From the NCBI GenBank assembly GCA_028023455.1, contig JAQFVV010000012.1, positions 5,924,499 to 5,988,498 of the forward strand: DNA of 64,000 nucleotides, given 5' to 3'. Made by a program: the position numbers and the translations under genes. Below the pieces are notes generated by a model. The model did not search any database. It saw only the letters and a list, made by a program, of their open reading frames with translations, and was not told the origin of the DNA. The stretch's first letter is position 1; each line of letters begins with the position of its first letter. Of the stretch, positions 45,453 to 56,801 are shown piece by piece. The stretch comes from Epiperipatus broadwayi. Taxonomy: Eukaryota > Onychophora > Udeonychophora > Euonychophora > Peripatidae.

Positions 45453-48014
45453 TGTACCGGTAAAAATCACCATGCCTAATCACACACAGTAATCCGAATT
45501 CGAACCCAGTCCACGTCTAGGAATAAATTCCAAAATGCAAACTAAATTCAAACCCAAAACCCTGGCATGACCCACCGATGACAACATTACAATGGTACGG
45601 GGTTCTCCCTTTACTAGCTCATCGAAAAACACAGACTAAATTACCTACAATCAGCTATTTCGTAGATATCTTATAGTCGGGATATTGGTACGGCTGATAA
45701 TTTAATGTATATATTTAAGTTGTCGATACAGACAGCAGGTGATTGACTAGATTTCGAGAGTAATAATGCAAGAGAGACAAAATTAGGTTATACAAATTTT
45801 TAATAAATTATTGAAAGCATTGAATAATATTATTTACAGGTACGGTAAAACTCTCATATGTATTTATAATAAATTGCTGCTAGTCATCAATAATCGGTTT
45901 GTACTGATTAACAAACTCATGCCAATATTTATGTGTTTAAATGGTTGTACAGGTTGATATGAGAATCAGAGTAATTGGAGCACTTAAAATATTTATCTAA
46001 TAGTTTATATTAAGTTGTTTTATTTTAATAGTTTCAAACCATTGCGCATACGGATAAATGGGAGGCAGTTTTATATAAAAATATGATATATAATACTGAT
46101 GTACTGATGGTTGCAGAGATTAATGTATACTACAAATAATAACTTGCGGTGCATTGGCGGAATACCGGGCGGCTTGTACTTTGACAAATCTTAATGCCCC
46201 CAAGTAGATCCGAGACACTACAACCAGCCGGGCTCATTTTCGAACCCAGTGATCCAAGAGATACCTGGAGAAGAATTTCTTTCTCTCCATGTGGTAGTAA
46301 AACGAGACGCCAACTTAAATGAAGGTAAAGGCATTGCCACAGTAACATCGAGGAAGAGTGACCGGAAGTGGATTTTAAAACGAAATTATATAAAACCCTT
46401 TCTCTCCGTAACATTTTCTACGCAACAGTCCGATATAACTATTCAATAAAACATGGCGAAATCAAACGATCGCAAAAGTAATAATTAATTAAATTTACTC
46501 TGAAACCCATAACTCCCCAGATTGTTCGGAAGGTAATAATAAATTATTATTCTTACTCCGTAATAATATATAACAAAAGATTATAATAAAATTTTAGACT
46601 ATTTTAAGTATTTGAGATTTGGAGTATAGATTAAAATATCATGACAAAGTAAAAGAAACAATAAAAATACTTGAATATTTCTCAACTCAACATAAATGAC
46701 GATTTTTAATTCGATACAAGAAAATTACTTTTAAAATGAATATAATAAATATTATGAGATAACTTTACTGACTTTAATTAGAGTTGAGAAATATTATTAT
46801 TGGCATCGTTTTGTTTGTAAAATAAGTAATAGTAAAAATATAAATGTATTCACAAATGGATTATTAGTAGGCACAAATATTAATAATTATCATCTAAAGA
46901 CTAGAGCACACACCGAAATATTAGAGAAGAAATTTACTGACAGGTTTTAGTGTAACATTTTCAAATGGAAAGCAAGAAATTTACATGCAATTACTTTGAT
47001 TAACAGATTAAATATAAAATTATTACTGAGAGGAAAGTTAAAAAGTTCATGTAACAAAAGTTACCATTCTTTCTTCGTCTGGTTTTCTTCTTGCGGTGAT
47101 ATGTATGGAGAACGTAGGCGCGCATTTTGAATCTCTTAGAACGGCATGGTTAATTTAAATGTTGGAATTTGGAAGACTGGAAGCACGGAAAACATTACAG
47201 ATCAGCGGTACGAAAGATTTAAAGTGGCAGAACAGAGATCAGCTTCTTGGACTTAGCCCATCATGATTTCAGTTTACCGGGCAACTTCTTAATAACGGTT
47301 GAAGTGATTTCTCTGGAACAACTACTTTGCTGTAGCTTGAGACGATCTAAGCACAGCCAAGTCAAAAGTTAGAGTGTCTATCTTATATTTTAGATGGCTA
47401 CGGTTGACCTTTCTGCCTAGTTTTTGTTCATAACTCCGCCTCCTTTGATTTCGGCCTCCAGCAATATCTAATTTGACTATACAATAGCATTTGCCTTTCT
47501 TGATAAGCGTTCTATGTTTCTCATTTATTTTTAAATTTAATACATGATTCTAAATTGACAAAACAATTACATCGGAATTCGTGAATACAAAAATATACAT
47601 TCATTATCTTAATTTATCGAAGTACAAATTAATTATTCTATACATTTGTACAAGTAAGATTTTGATTAAAAATACTGATCAAAGGAATGTGACTTTTGAT
47701 CAGCATTTTTAAATGACTTTGTATAATTTGCAAAATTAAAATTTAAAGAAAATATACACGCAATTGAAACTTTTAAATTGAGCTAATATAAATCCACAAG
47801 CCACACACACACGAATATTATTCACCATGATTTGTGACATTTATACTCATATTCTTTACATTAAATTCTTTTTAAACAAACACAAAATAAATAACTTAAA
47901 ATCTATGTGGCTTGGAATAGAAAAAGTCTCATTGCGGGTAAATAGTGGTTTAGAATTACCGTTCTTAAATGACAATCATGAAACTAAGATCGATTCTTCG
48001 ATCTGTCTGTTTCA
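45453..48014 (-). repeat. 3' LTR of the gag-only element
   Basis: It begins TGTACCGGTAAAAATCACCA and ends CTGTCTGTTTCA. By eye it differs from the other LTR at about 15 substitutions, mostly transitions, plus one compensating pair of 1-bp indels (near 45660 and 47973). A TATA-like TTTTATATAA lies on the minus strand at 46386-46395. Open frames of 66 and 94 codons at 46130-46449 occur on opposite strands and are probably incidental. Confidence 0.93.
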
Positions 48015-48027
48015 TTTCTTCCTACTT
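48015..48027 (-). promoter_or_regulatory. Polypurine tract for plus-strand priming
   Basis: On the minus strand AAGTAGGAAGAAA abuts the TGAAACAG start of the 3' LTR. A purine run in this exact place is what reverse transcription uses to prime the second strand, and it supports the minus orientation. Confidence 0.7.
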
Positions 48028-48198
48028 AAAAAAAAATAACAAAAAAAATGTTTATACATATTTTACTGACTTACATTTCATTACAAAGTTGATCGACTTT
48101 GGAGAACAGTCTGGGTGAGAGTTTGAACCTAAACATGGGTGTGGAATGATACATTTTATCAATCATTTGTATATTAATGTCCATTGGTCTTTACTCAT

Positions 48199-48261
48199 CA
48201 TCTGAAACATTTATAACATAGTGGTCGTTTACCGGGTTATCCCAAAATTACTGTTTGTTTT
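48199..48261 (-). pseudogene. Broken zinc-knuckle scrap after gag
   Basis: Directly after the gag stop, in the +1 frame on the minus strand, the residues KRPLCYKCFR are readable at about 48201-48230 before two stops. A CYxC start followed by basic residues is how Gypsy nucleocapsid knuckles begin. The His and last Cys are missing, so I infer a deletion junction here that removed the rest of gag and all of pol. The match is short. Confidence 0.35.
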
Positions 48262-49380
48262 CTATGTTCTCCCTGGGTCAGGAGGTATATAAGGCTTTAA
48301 TTGTCTCGTGTTGTAATGACTCTGCTCCCATTCCCTTTTTGTTGGAGACAAATCCCCATAATCAATCTGGTTTAAAAGCTCAATAGTTTTTTCAAACGAC
48401 ATGGGGCAGCTTCCCAGCATCATTCTTTGTACCCACGGTGGTAAATTATGCACAATAATCCGGATAATGTGCTGATCAGTGTACTTAAAAGCAGTAAGGG
48501 ATTTAAGTATTGTCACTTGGTGAATGAAGAATGCTGCATAACCCTGTCTGTTGTTTTCATTATATTTTTGACTGGAGAGCTTGTGTAAAAGTCCCTCCTG
48601 CTTCTCTTCACTCCAATACCTTTTTAAAAGGGCATTTTCATAACCTTGAATTGTAATCGGTGGGTTTTTCAATAATTTCCACCAAGCCTTCGCGGATTCC
48701 TTTAGATAATGGCTGGCTACTGTTATTTTCTCCTTCTCGGTCATTTGGTGTAAGCATAAAAATTCCTTGACACTATCCAAATGTACATCTGGATTTTCTC
48801 CGGGGTCGCCTTTAAATATTTGAATATGAATGGATGACCCAAAGTATGGTATATTACTCATCCTCATTTGGGGATTTATCGTCTGTTCTACTTTTATTTC
48901 TTGTCCCTTGATAGCAGTTTCCCTTGCCACTATTGGTTTTTCAATTTGACCCTGCCTCTCAGTTTGCATCTCCAACTCATCATTACTAACTTCTATCTTC
49001 TGGCTTGTTTTCTCTTCACTGACTTCCTCGCTCTGAATTTCCAACTCCTTCGGTATGGTTTGGTCACCTTCTTCCTTCTTTGTATTTCTCTTGGATTTCT
49101 CTTCCCGCTATGGTTTACCATCAATCCCCATACGTCCTTCAATTCTCAACATCCGCTCCATCATAGCCATCATAAGTTTTCTATCTTCTCTCATCTCTTC
49201 GAGAATCGCGTAAAACTTATCATCATCATCGTGCTCCCTCTGCTTGGCATTCTTCTCTAATCGTCTACAACTTTTTCTTTTATCAGGATATTTTTTAAAA
49301 ACAATCTCATGATCACTGGATGTGTCTGATGTTTCTGCACCATTTTCAGATGATTTACTGAATCCTTCTATTTCTGCCAT
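48262..49380 (-). pseudogene. Gag capsid protein with one in-frame stop
   Basis: One minus-strand frame runs from ATG at 49380 to the stop at 48262 (372 codons), broken only by a TAG at 49108-49110. The N-terminal 90 residues are charged, with an Asp run and a coiled-coil-like EEMREDRKLMMAMMERMLR. The C-terminal half is a Retrotrans_gag capsid domain: FKGDPGENPDVHLDSVKEFL, then ASHYLKESAKAWWKLL, YENALLKRYW, KLSSQKYNENNRQGYAAFF and LPPWVQRMMLGS. Gag packages the element RNA in virus-like particles. The TAG could be a single mutation or could be read through. A re-start at the ATG at 49044 would still give the whole capsid domain (260 residues). Confidence 0.88.
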
Positions 49381-50750
49381 TTGGTATTAATTTTTTTTAT
49401 TAATTATATGTGTGTTTTTTTTTTTTTTAGCAGGTGGATTAGTTATTCGCGAAATATTTTTTTATTTATGTATATATTCATAAAAGATACTGATCCCTGA
49501 TCCTATATGCCAAATCCTTCCCCGCTGCTGATACTGTTCCCACCTTTCTCATCCAGTTTGTGTGTCTTCCTTCCTTTCTTTTTTTCGCCTACGTTCCGAT
49601 TGATTTCTGTTATATATATGATATGATAACGTGTATCTAAATTATTAATAAGGGGAGAGAAAAACTTTATTTCACCCAGTTCGAACTATTCTCCTCAGTC
49701 CTATAAAACAACATATTACAATTAGTATATAACACAATAATATTCTTATAATACTGTCAGTAACTCTCTCTCTATATATATATCACCATTTCTCTCTTTT
49801 ATAGACCAAACAAAACTCACCACTGCTGTATGGACAAACATATTTGCTGACAAATTTATTTGAAAGGCGCCAGCCAACAACATGTGACCAATAGATAATT
49901 TAATCCACTGATCCCCAAATATATACTTTTTACGTGACTTAATAAAATCATTTGATTCAAGAACATAATGTTTTATGTAGAACATTTAATATTAACGCTA
50001 CTTCTGCGGGGTTATCATACAATTTCAAGTTTCTATAACGTACGTGTATATACCGTTAACACTTTGACGACTGTATTTGGCTGATTGGTTTTATACAAAA
50101 AAAACTTAACCTAAACGGTTACTCTACTTAATATCGGATAACACATATTCCGGCCAAACTTTATTCAACTGATATTTATATTATGCACTGGCTTTGATAA
50201 GATTTCTATATTAAACAATATATATACACACATACACGCGTTTATTTGTAAGACATGAAAAGTAATCCTACTTTCTTTGCTTTATTTTTTTCTTAAAAAA
50301 AAAAATTTCAAACAACAAAACAAAATTGCCTTGCAAAAAGATTTATGAAATAACATTCATTTATTTTGAATTAAATAAACGCACAAAATCGATACAGGTT
50401 TTCACTCGCTTTGAAACTACTCTCAATATTTTTGTCGTTAAAACAAAACTTCAAAATCGCTTTCACACTTTTTCAAAAAAAAATCTCACTATATTATCTT
50501 AACAATATTAGAAGGCAATCTATTCAACTGAAACTACTTGCAAGCATGGGTGAAAAAAAATTAGTATATTTGGCTTACTCAAAACATCGTTTTAAAACTG
50601 CGCACTTTAATAACGCAAAGTATATATATCTCAACGGTATGAAAAAAAATCGAATATTTCTATAATTTAATATTTACTCTTGTTCACTCTGCAGGGTGTG
50701 GGAGATTTCTTCATCAGAGCACCACGGAGGGCGTCCAAAATTTCGAACAC
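49381..50750 (-). other. Leader of the gag-only element
   Basis: This 1.37-kb stretch between the 5' LTR and gag is unusually long for a Gypsy leader. It begins, on the minus strand, GTGTTCGAAATTTTGGACGC. No 18-nt match to a tRNA 3' end could be recognised at the LTR edge, though a TGGACGCCC starts 13 nt in. It may hold packaging signals. The 79-codon frame at 49746-49985 shows no known domain. Confidence 0.5.
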
Positions 50751-53312
50751 TGTACCGGTAAAAATCACCATGCCTAATCACACACAGTAATCCGAATTCG
50801 AACCCAGTCCACGTCTAGGAATAAATTCCAAAATGCAAACTAAATTCAAACCCAAAACCCTGGCATGACCCACCGATGACAACATTACAATGGTACGGGG
50901 TTCTCCCTTTACTAGCTCATCGAAAAACACAGACTAAATTACCTACAATCAGCTATTTTCGTAGATATCTTATAGTCGGGATATTGGTACGGCTGATAAT
51001 TTAATGTATATATTTAAGTTGTCGATACAGACAGCAGGTGATTGACTAGATTTCGAGAGTAATAATGCAAGAGAGACAAAATTAGGTTATACAAATTTTT
51101 AATAAATTATCGAAAGCATTGAATAATATTATTTACAGGTACGGTAAAACTCTCATATGTATTTATAATAAATTGCTGCTAGTCATCAATAATCGGTTTG
51201 TACTGATTAACAAACTCATGCCAATATTTATGTGTTTAAATGGTTGTACAGGTTGATATGAGAATCAGAGTAATTGGAGCACTTAAAATATTTATCTAAT
51301 AGTTTATATTAAGTTGTTTTATTTTAATAGTTTCAAACCATTGCGCATACGGATAAATGGGAGGCGGTTTTATATAAAAATATGATATATAATACTGATG
51401 TACTGATGGTTGCAGGGATTAATGTATACTACAAATAATAACTTGCGGTGCATTGGCGGAATACCGGGCGGCTTGTACTTTGACAAGTCTTAATGCCCCC
51501 AAGTAGATCCGAGACACTACAACCAGCCGGGCTCATTTTCGAACCCGGTGATCCAAGAGATACCTGGAGAAGAATTTCTTTCTCTCCATGTGGTAGTAAA
51601 ACGAGACGCCAACTTAAGCGAAGGTAAAGGCATTGCCACAGTAACATCGAGGAAGAGTGACCGGAAGTGGATTTTAAAACGAAATTATATAAAACCCTTT
51701 CTCTCCGTAACATTTTCTACGCAACAGTCCGATATAACTATTCAATAAAACATGGCGAAATCAAACGATCGCAAAAGTAATAATTAATTAAATTTACTCT
51801 GAAACCCATAACTCCCCAGATTGTTCGGAAGGTAATAATAAATTATTATTCTTACTCCGTAATAATATATAACAAAAGATTATAATAAAATTTTAGACTA
51901 TTTTAAGTATTTGAGATTTGGAGTATAGATTAAAATATCATGACAAAGTAAAAGAAACAATAAAAATACTTGAATATTTCTCAACTCAACATAAATGATG
52001 ATTTTTAATTCGATACAAGAAAATTACTTTTAAAATGAATATAATAAATATTATGAGATAACTTTACTGACTTTAATTAGAGTTGAGAAATATTATTATT
52101 GGCATCGTTTTGTTTGTAAAATAAGTAATAGTAAAAATATAAATGTATTCACAAATGGATTATTAGTAGGCACAAATATTAATAATTATCATCTAAAGAC
52201 TAGAGCACACACCGAAATATTAGAGAAGAAATTTACTGACAGGTTTTAGTGTAACATTTTCAAATGGAAAGCAAGAAATTTACATGCAATTACTTTGATT
52301 AACAGATTAAATATAAAATTATTACTGAGAGGAAAGTTAAAAAGTTCATGTAACAAAAGTTACCATTCTTTCTTCGTCCGGTTTTCTTCTTGCGGTGATA
52401 TGTATGGAGAACGTAGGCACGCATTTTGAATCTCTTAGAACGGCATGGTTAATTTAAATGTTGGAATTTGGAAGACTGGAAGCACGGAAAACATTACAGA
52501 TCAGCGGTACGAAAGATTTAAAGTGGCAGAACAGAGATCAGCTTCTTGGACTTAGCCCATCATGATTTCAGTTTACCGGGCAACTTCTTAATAACGGTTG
52601 AAGTGATTTCTCTGGAACAACTACTTTGCTGTAGCTTGAGACGATCTAAGCACAGCCAAGTCAAAAGTTAGAGTGTCTATCTTATATTTTAGATGGCTAC
52701 GGTTGACCTTTCTGCCTAGTTTTTGTTCATAACTCCGCCTCCTTTGATTTCGGCCTCCAGCAATATCTAATTTGACTATACAATAGCATTTGCCTTTCTT
52801 GATAAGCGTTCTACGTTTCTCATTTATTTTTAAATTTAATACATGATTCTAAATTGACAAAACAATTACATCGGAATTCGTGAATACAAAAATATACATT
52901 CATTATCTTAATTTATCGAAGTACAAATTAATTATTCTATACATTTGTACAAGTAAGATTTTGATTAAAAATACTGATCAAAGGAATGTGACTTTTGATC
53001 AGCATTTTTAAATGACTTTGTATAATTTGCAAAATTTAAATTTAAAGAAAATATACACGCAATTGACACTTTTAAATTGAGCTAATATAAATCCACAAGC
53101 CACACACACACGAATATTATTCACCATGATTTGTGACATTTATACTCATATTCTTTACATTAAATTCTTTTTAAACAAACACAAAATAAATAACTTAAAA
53201 TCTATGTGGCTTGGAATAGAAAAAGTCTCATTGCGGATAAATAGTGGTTTAGAATTACCGTTCTTAAATGAAATCATGAAACTAAGATCGATTCTTCGAT
53301 CTGTCTGTTTCA
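50751..53312 (-). repeat. 5' LTR of the gag-only element
   Basis: It begins TGTACCGGTAAAAATCACCA and ends CTGTCTGTTTCA at 53312, exactly the length of the other copy. In the minus-strand sense it is upstream of gag and carries the TATA-like TTTTATATAA at about 51685-51694, so transcription would run leftward from here. Confidence 0.93.
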
Positions 53313-53754
53313 ATATATATAGTTGAAAGTGCTCCTATATGGATTAAAAGTTTGAATTTATATTACTGTATTTGTTTTATTATTTGAATATAAAATGGTA
53401 TTTACATATTAGACCTGCTGTGCCTTTTTACATTTGTATCAATCTGCTGATAATTTTTTAATATTGCACTCTGGGCAAATAACATGTACACTTCCCGTTA
53501 TATATTATATAACAAGTATGTTTTCATTTTAAGCATTTTGTAATTTCATGCTGGAGATACACCTAATATTTTAGATGTAATATTTAGACATGCTAATATT
53601 TTAGATTTAAACATAGTAATACTTTAGTTTTATTATTTATTTTTTTGTTTTTTGCCAATTTTGCTTTAGTGATTGTTTTGTAATTTCATGACAGGCTTAA
53701 ATATTCTTATTTAAAGTAACATTTGGAAATGAATAATGCTGTGTTATATTTAAT
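53313..53754. other. AT-rich sequence, nothing recognised
   Basis: The first bases are the ATAT target repeat of the LTR element. A phrase about TTTTAGATTTAAACATAGTA recurs loosely near 53570-53630. No coding motif is present. Confidence 0.45.
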
Positions 53755-54190
53755 AGTTTTTGTATGAAATTTACTTATGGATCTGAGACTTGGACACTTA
53801 ATAGAAGAGCAATACAGAGACTTCAGACCACTCAAAGAAGTATGGAGAGATGCATGTTGGGAATAACAAGAAGAGATCGAAAACATATTATATGGATAAG
53901 AAAACAAATAGGTGTTACTGACATCACTAAAAAAATTAAAAGATTGAAGTAAAGTTGGGCTGGACATATTGCTAGAAGAGATGATAATAGATTGACAATT
54001 GAAATCTTAAAGTGGATTCCAAGAGATTGTAAAAGATCCAAAAAGAGACCATGTGTTAGATGGATGGATGAAATAAGAAAATGTGCAGGGGTGATGTGGC
54101 GAAGAGAAGCTAAAGATCAGAAAAGATGGATTGAACTTGGAGAGACCTTTATCATGCAATGGATTGATAATAGTTGATGATGATGATGAG
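53755..54190 (+). pseudogene. 3' end of an RTE-type LINE
   Basis: One plus-strand frame, interrupted by a single TAA at 53950, encodes YGSETWTLNRRAIQRLQTTQ, RSMERCMLGITRRD, KQIGVTDITKKIKRLK, WAGHIARRDDNR, RPCVRWMDEIRKCAG and KDQKRWIELGETFIMQWI. This is the conserved region after the RT palm in arthropod-type endonuclease-reverse transcriptases of the RTE group. The stop is followed by a TGATGATGATGA tail, a simple-repeat 3' end usual for RTE. Everything upstream is missing, as in a typical 5'-truncated insertion. Confidence 0.8.
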
Positions 54191-54390
54191 TATTGTTAAA
54201 AATGTACTTTTTCAGATTTAGTCTGGTAAATTAATGTCACGTATTAGAACTGCTACAACTTTTCACATACGTATTCAGATTGCTGATAACTTTGTAAATT
54301 TTATGAAAATATCATATGGTTCATATTGACAAATTTATCATTTTAAGTTTAAATTCAATGATTATATTAATATTTCTTAAGGCTAAGCGC

Positions 54391-54418
54391 TTTCAGAGCT
54401 TACAACTCATATTCATAG
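54391..54418 (-). ncRNA. Hammerhead-like core at PLE-5 3' end
   Basis: On the minus strand CTATGA is followed by ATAT, GAGTT, AAGCTC, T and GAAAGCGC. A short stem GAG/CTC with a bulge takes the place of stem II. The box lacks one base of CTGATGA, as in the PLE-2 tail, so this subfamily may have a variant core. Confidence 0.45.
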
Positions 54419-54459
54419 CCTTCTAACGTAGTAATTTATGCAAATCCATGCAAGCTTAT

Positions 54460-56300
54460 TTATATTGACCATCTCTTTGAAATGGAAAAGCATGTATCTC
54501 TCCTGTTTATTGCTTTCAAATCTCTTGATATATACCATGCTTCTTTAACCTTCCTTTTGATGTCATTTCTTTCAGTTGCAATTATTTTAGCATTTGCAGG
54601 TTCAAATTCGTGATTAGCCTCTTTTTGGTGGTCCACAAATACTGAGCTGCCTTCGTTTCTTCTTAATACTCTTTTGTATAAGTATTTGTGCTGAGCCACT
54701 CTATTGTTTATCGTGGCCCGAGTCTCACCATAGTATACTGCACCACAGTTTGCCTGAGGGCATGCCAACTTGTACACCACATGTGTTGTTGATTGTAGGT
54801 CAATTTTGTCCTTAGAATTGTTCAAAATTCTATTGGTGTTAGGAGGGGTTTGAAAACCTATTGTGAATTCATTCTGCAATTTTTTGACTAATTTTCTTGC
54901 AATATTAGGAATGTATGGCAGACATATGTGTTGTTTTTTGTCCCTGCTAGGTTTGGTTATGTTTTCATAAAATGTTTTGATTCTTTTGTTGATGGTTACT
55001 AAATCATAACCAACCTTCATAAGATCATTAACATATTGGTTAATATTTATTCTTCTTTCTTCTTCATATTTGCATAAATGGTAATTCCTGAACAAAAAGG
55101 CAGAAAGCCCTGCTAATTTGTGGGCTCTCGGGGTTTTCGATTTAGTATGGATGTATCCTCTAATGTTTAATGGTTTTACTTTCATGTTGTAATTAATGCA
55201 TCTGTGCGTTCTTTTTATTATTAGGTCCAAATAATTAATTGTATTAAGCTCACTCTCTTCAGTGCAGTTAAATATCAAGTTGGTATGTGCTTGCAGTTCA
55301 TCCTGAATGGCTTTTATTATTAGTTTAGGTGCTGCGATGAAAATGTCATCTACATACCTACAATAAATTATTCCATGTGTTTGTTCCTGGAACTTCGATA
55401 TAATCTGGTTTTCAAAATAACCGATTACAACACTAGATACAATGCCACTCATGGGCAGTCCCATCGGCCATCCATTATTCATCCTATACCACCTATTTTC
55501 AAATGTCACAAATATATTCTCATCTAACCATTTCATGAAGTCAGTGATAAATTCTATCTTCTGTTCAGGACAGTGATTATTTTGAAGCTCTTCTTTAATT
55601 ATCCTGATTGAACCTTTTCTATTAATCGATCCATAGAGTTCAGATATATCTATGGCTGCTATATTGAAACTGTCATCGATGGCTGTATTTTTAATTAAGT
55701 CCACAAACTCGAAAGAAGATTTTATAGTATATTGCCAAATCCTATTAAGTCTATTAACCATGAATTTATTAATTTTGCTGTGTTTGCATAATGTACACCT
55801 CCAAAATCAAGCATTAGTCTTAATGGAGTCCCTTGTTTATGCATTTTAGCATTTGCAAACATCCGTGGTTGTGATGTGGCAGATGGATATATTCTATAAT
55901 ATTCAGCTTGATTTATTCCTTTATTTTTATGCTTGCATAGGATTAAAGAGATAATTTTTTCTCTGTTCATTCTATTATTAACTTCAGCTGACAACTCAAA
56001 GCCTAATTTTTGAATTTGTATTCTCATCTTTTCTTTATATTCTTCTTCATCCATTATTACGAAGCGATTGCCTTTGTCCTCTTTAAGACAAATAATTTTA
56101 TTTTCATTAAAGAACTTTTTTGCATTCTTAACTTTATTGTTTCAGCCATTATTTTCAGTATTCAATTTCTTATCACTAATGATCCTATTAATCTCATAAA
56201 TAACATTATCTCTCATAGGATAATTTATTAAAGCTGCTTCTGTGTCTGCAATTATTTCCATTTTGGGTTGATTCCATCCTCCTCCTACAAATTTAGGTCC
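54460..56300 (-). pseudogene. PLE-5 protein: RT and GIY-YIG endonuclease
   Basis: This is a Penelope-like polyprotein. From the N-terminus it reads ILNLGPKF, a KEDKGNRFVIM block (the conserved DKG motif), then ANAKMHKQGTPLRLML. A frameshift near 55750 leads into a 433-codon frame (55761-54460). That frame holds motif A AAIDISELYGSIN (residues 35-47), WPMGLPMSGIVSS (98-110), catalytic CRYVDDIF (134-141), HKLAGLSAFLF (214-224) and the PLE linker KDKI (317-320). GIY-YIG follows: VVY (328-330), a C334/C339 pair, YYGET (343-347), R354, H358 and a likely catalytic E408. A TGA at 56142-56144 also breaks the N-terminal part. Only these two lesions are seen, so it is the least decayed PLE here. RT would copy the RNA and GIY-YIG would nick the target. 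Confidence 0.92.
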
Positions 56301-56309
56301 AAGATTCAA

Positions 56310-56341
56310 GATATGAATATGAGTTGTAAGCTCTGAAAGCG
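56310..56341 (+). ncRNA. Inverted hammerhead-like copy at PLE-5 5' end
   Basis: ATATGA, then GAGTT, AAGCTCT and GAAAGCGC repeat the 3' terminal core in the opposite orientation. On the minus strand the same bases read as the first codons of the PLE-5 frame (LSELTTHIHILNLG), so the terminus overlaps the start of the coding region. Confidence 0.45.
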
Positions 56342-56368
56342 CTTAGCCTTAAGAAATATTAATATAAT

Positions 56369-56654
56369 CGTTGAATTTAATTTCACTATATACGTTAAGC
56401 GTATTTAATATTACATAGTTATCAATAGTGAAGAAAAATCGGAAATTATATTTTAAGTTTGTACAAATTTCAGTGTCTCCCTTATTTGGTGAGAACACAA
56501 GATTAGAAAGTTATCAGTGCATTGACATGAATGTGAAAAGGTGAAGCAGGTCTAATACATTGCATGTCTAATACTAAGTACCTATAAAATTATATATATA
56601 TGTGTGTGTAATACAATAATACAATAAATGTCCACTAATAAAAATATTGTAATA
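56369..56654. other. AT-rich sequence, nothing recognised
   Basis: This is a short interval between PLE-5 and the next hairpin. A TG/TA microsatellite lies near 56590-56615. Confidence 0.5.
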
Positions 56655-56786
56655 AAATGTAAATATCTTCCAAATAATGGTATATAACAAAATAAATTCC
56701 AGTATAAACTCGAATCAGTCTATTGATTAAAGTTTATACTGGAATTTAGTTTATTATTTATCATTATTTGGAAAATATTTGCATTA
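56655..56786. repeat. ~130-bp imperfect foldback
   Basis: Arms 56655-56710 and 56731-56786 are complementary. They share AATTCCAGTATAAACT / AGTTTATACTGGAATT and AATGTAAATATCTTCCAAAT with small differences. The spacer is about 20 bp. It is a likely miniature foldback element. Confidence 0.75.
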
Positions 56787-56801
56787 CATTATATATATAT
56801 T

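Larger units (their letters stand above)
45453..53312 (-). mobile_element. Gag-only LTR retrotransposon, full length
   Basis: Two 2,562-bp direct repeats with TG...CA ends flank a 2,736-bp interior. The element is bordered by ATAT on both sides, consistent with a 4-bp duplication but inside a TA repeat. The coding strand is minus, so 50751-53312 is the 5' LTR. The interior holds only a gag gene with no protease, RT, RNase H or integrase. This matches the layout called TR-GAG in plants: a non-autonomous element that keeps capsid coding and borrows pol. The LTRs are nearly identical, so insertion was recent. Confidence 0.9.
54345..56368 (-). mobile_element. PLE-5: near-complete Penelope-like element
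   Basis: The element is bounded by inverted copies of a ~65-bp sequence (54345-54412 and 56300-56368), both containing CTTAAGGCTAAGCGCTTTCA in one orientation or the other. Between them the minus strand encodes the whole PLE order: N-terminal domain, RT and GIY-YIG. The two ends carry hammerhead-like cores. The outer sequence is also alike (AATATTAATATAATC), so the repeat includes the tail beyond the ribozyme. Confidence 0.85.

Noticed and set aside
46130-46449. Overlapping 94- and 66-codon open frames on opposite strands, present in both LTRs
   Set aside because: They exist twice only because the LTR is duplicated. They have no known domain, one overlies the TATA-like box, and nothing suggests translation.
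48868-49260. 130-codon plus-strand open frame
   Set aside because: It is antisense to gag and gives a hydrophobic low-complexity product. It is a shadow of the real gene.
50700-50720. CTGATGAAG on the minus strand in the leader of the gag-only element
   Set aside because: It matches the first hammerhead box, but no stem II and no properly spaced GAAA follow.
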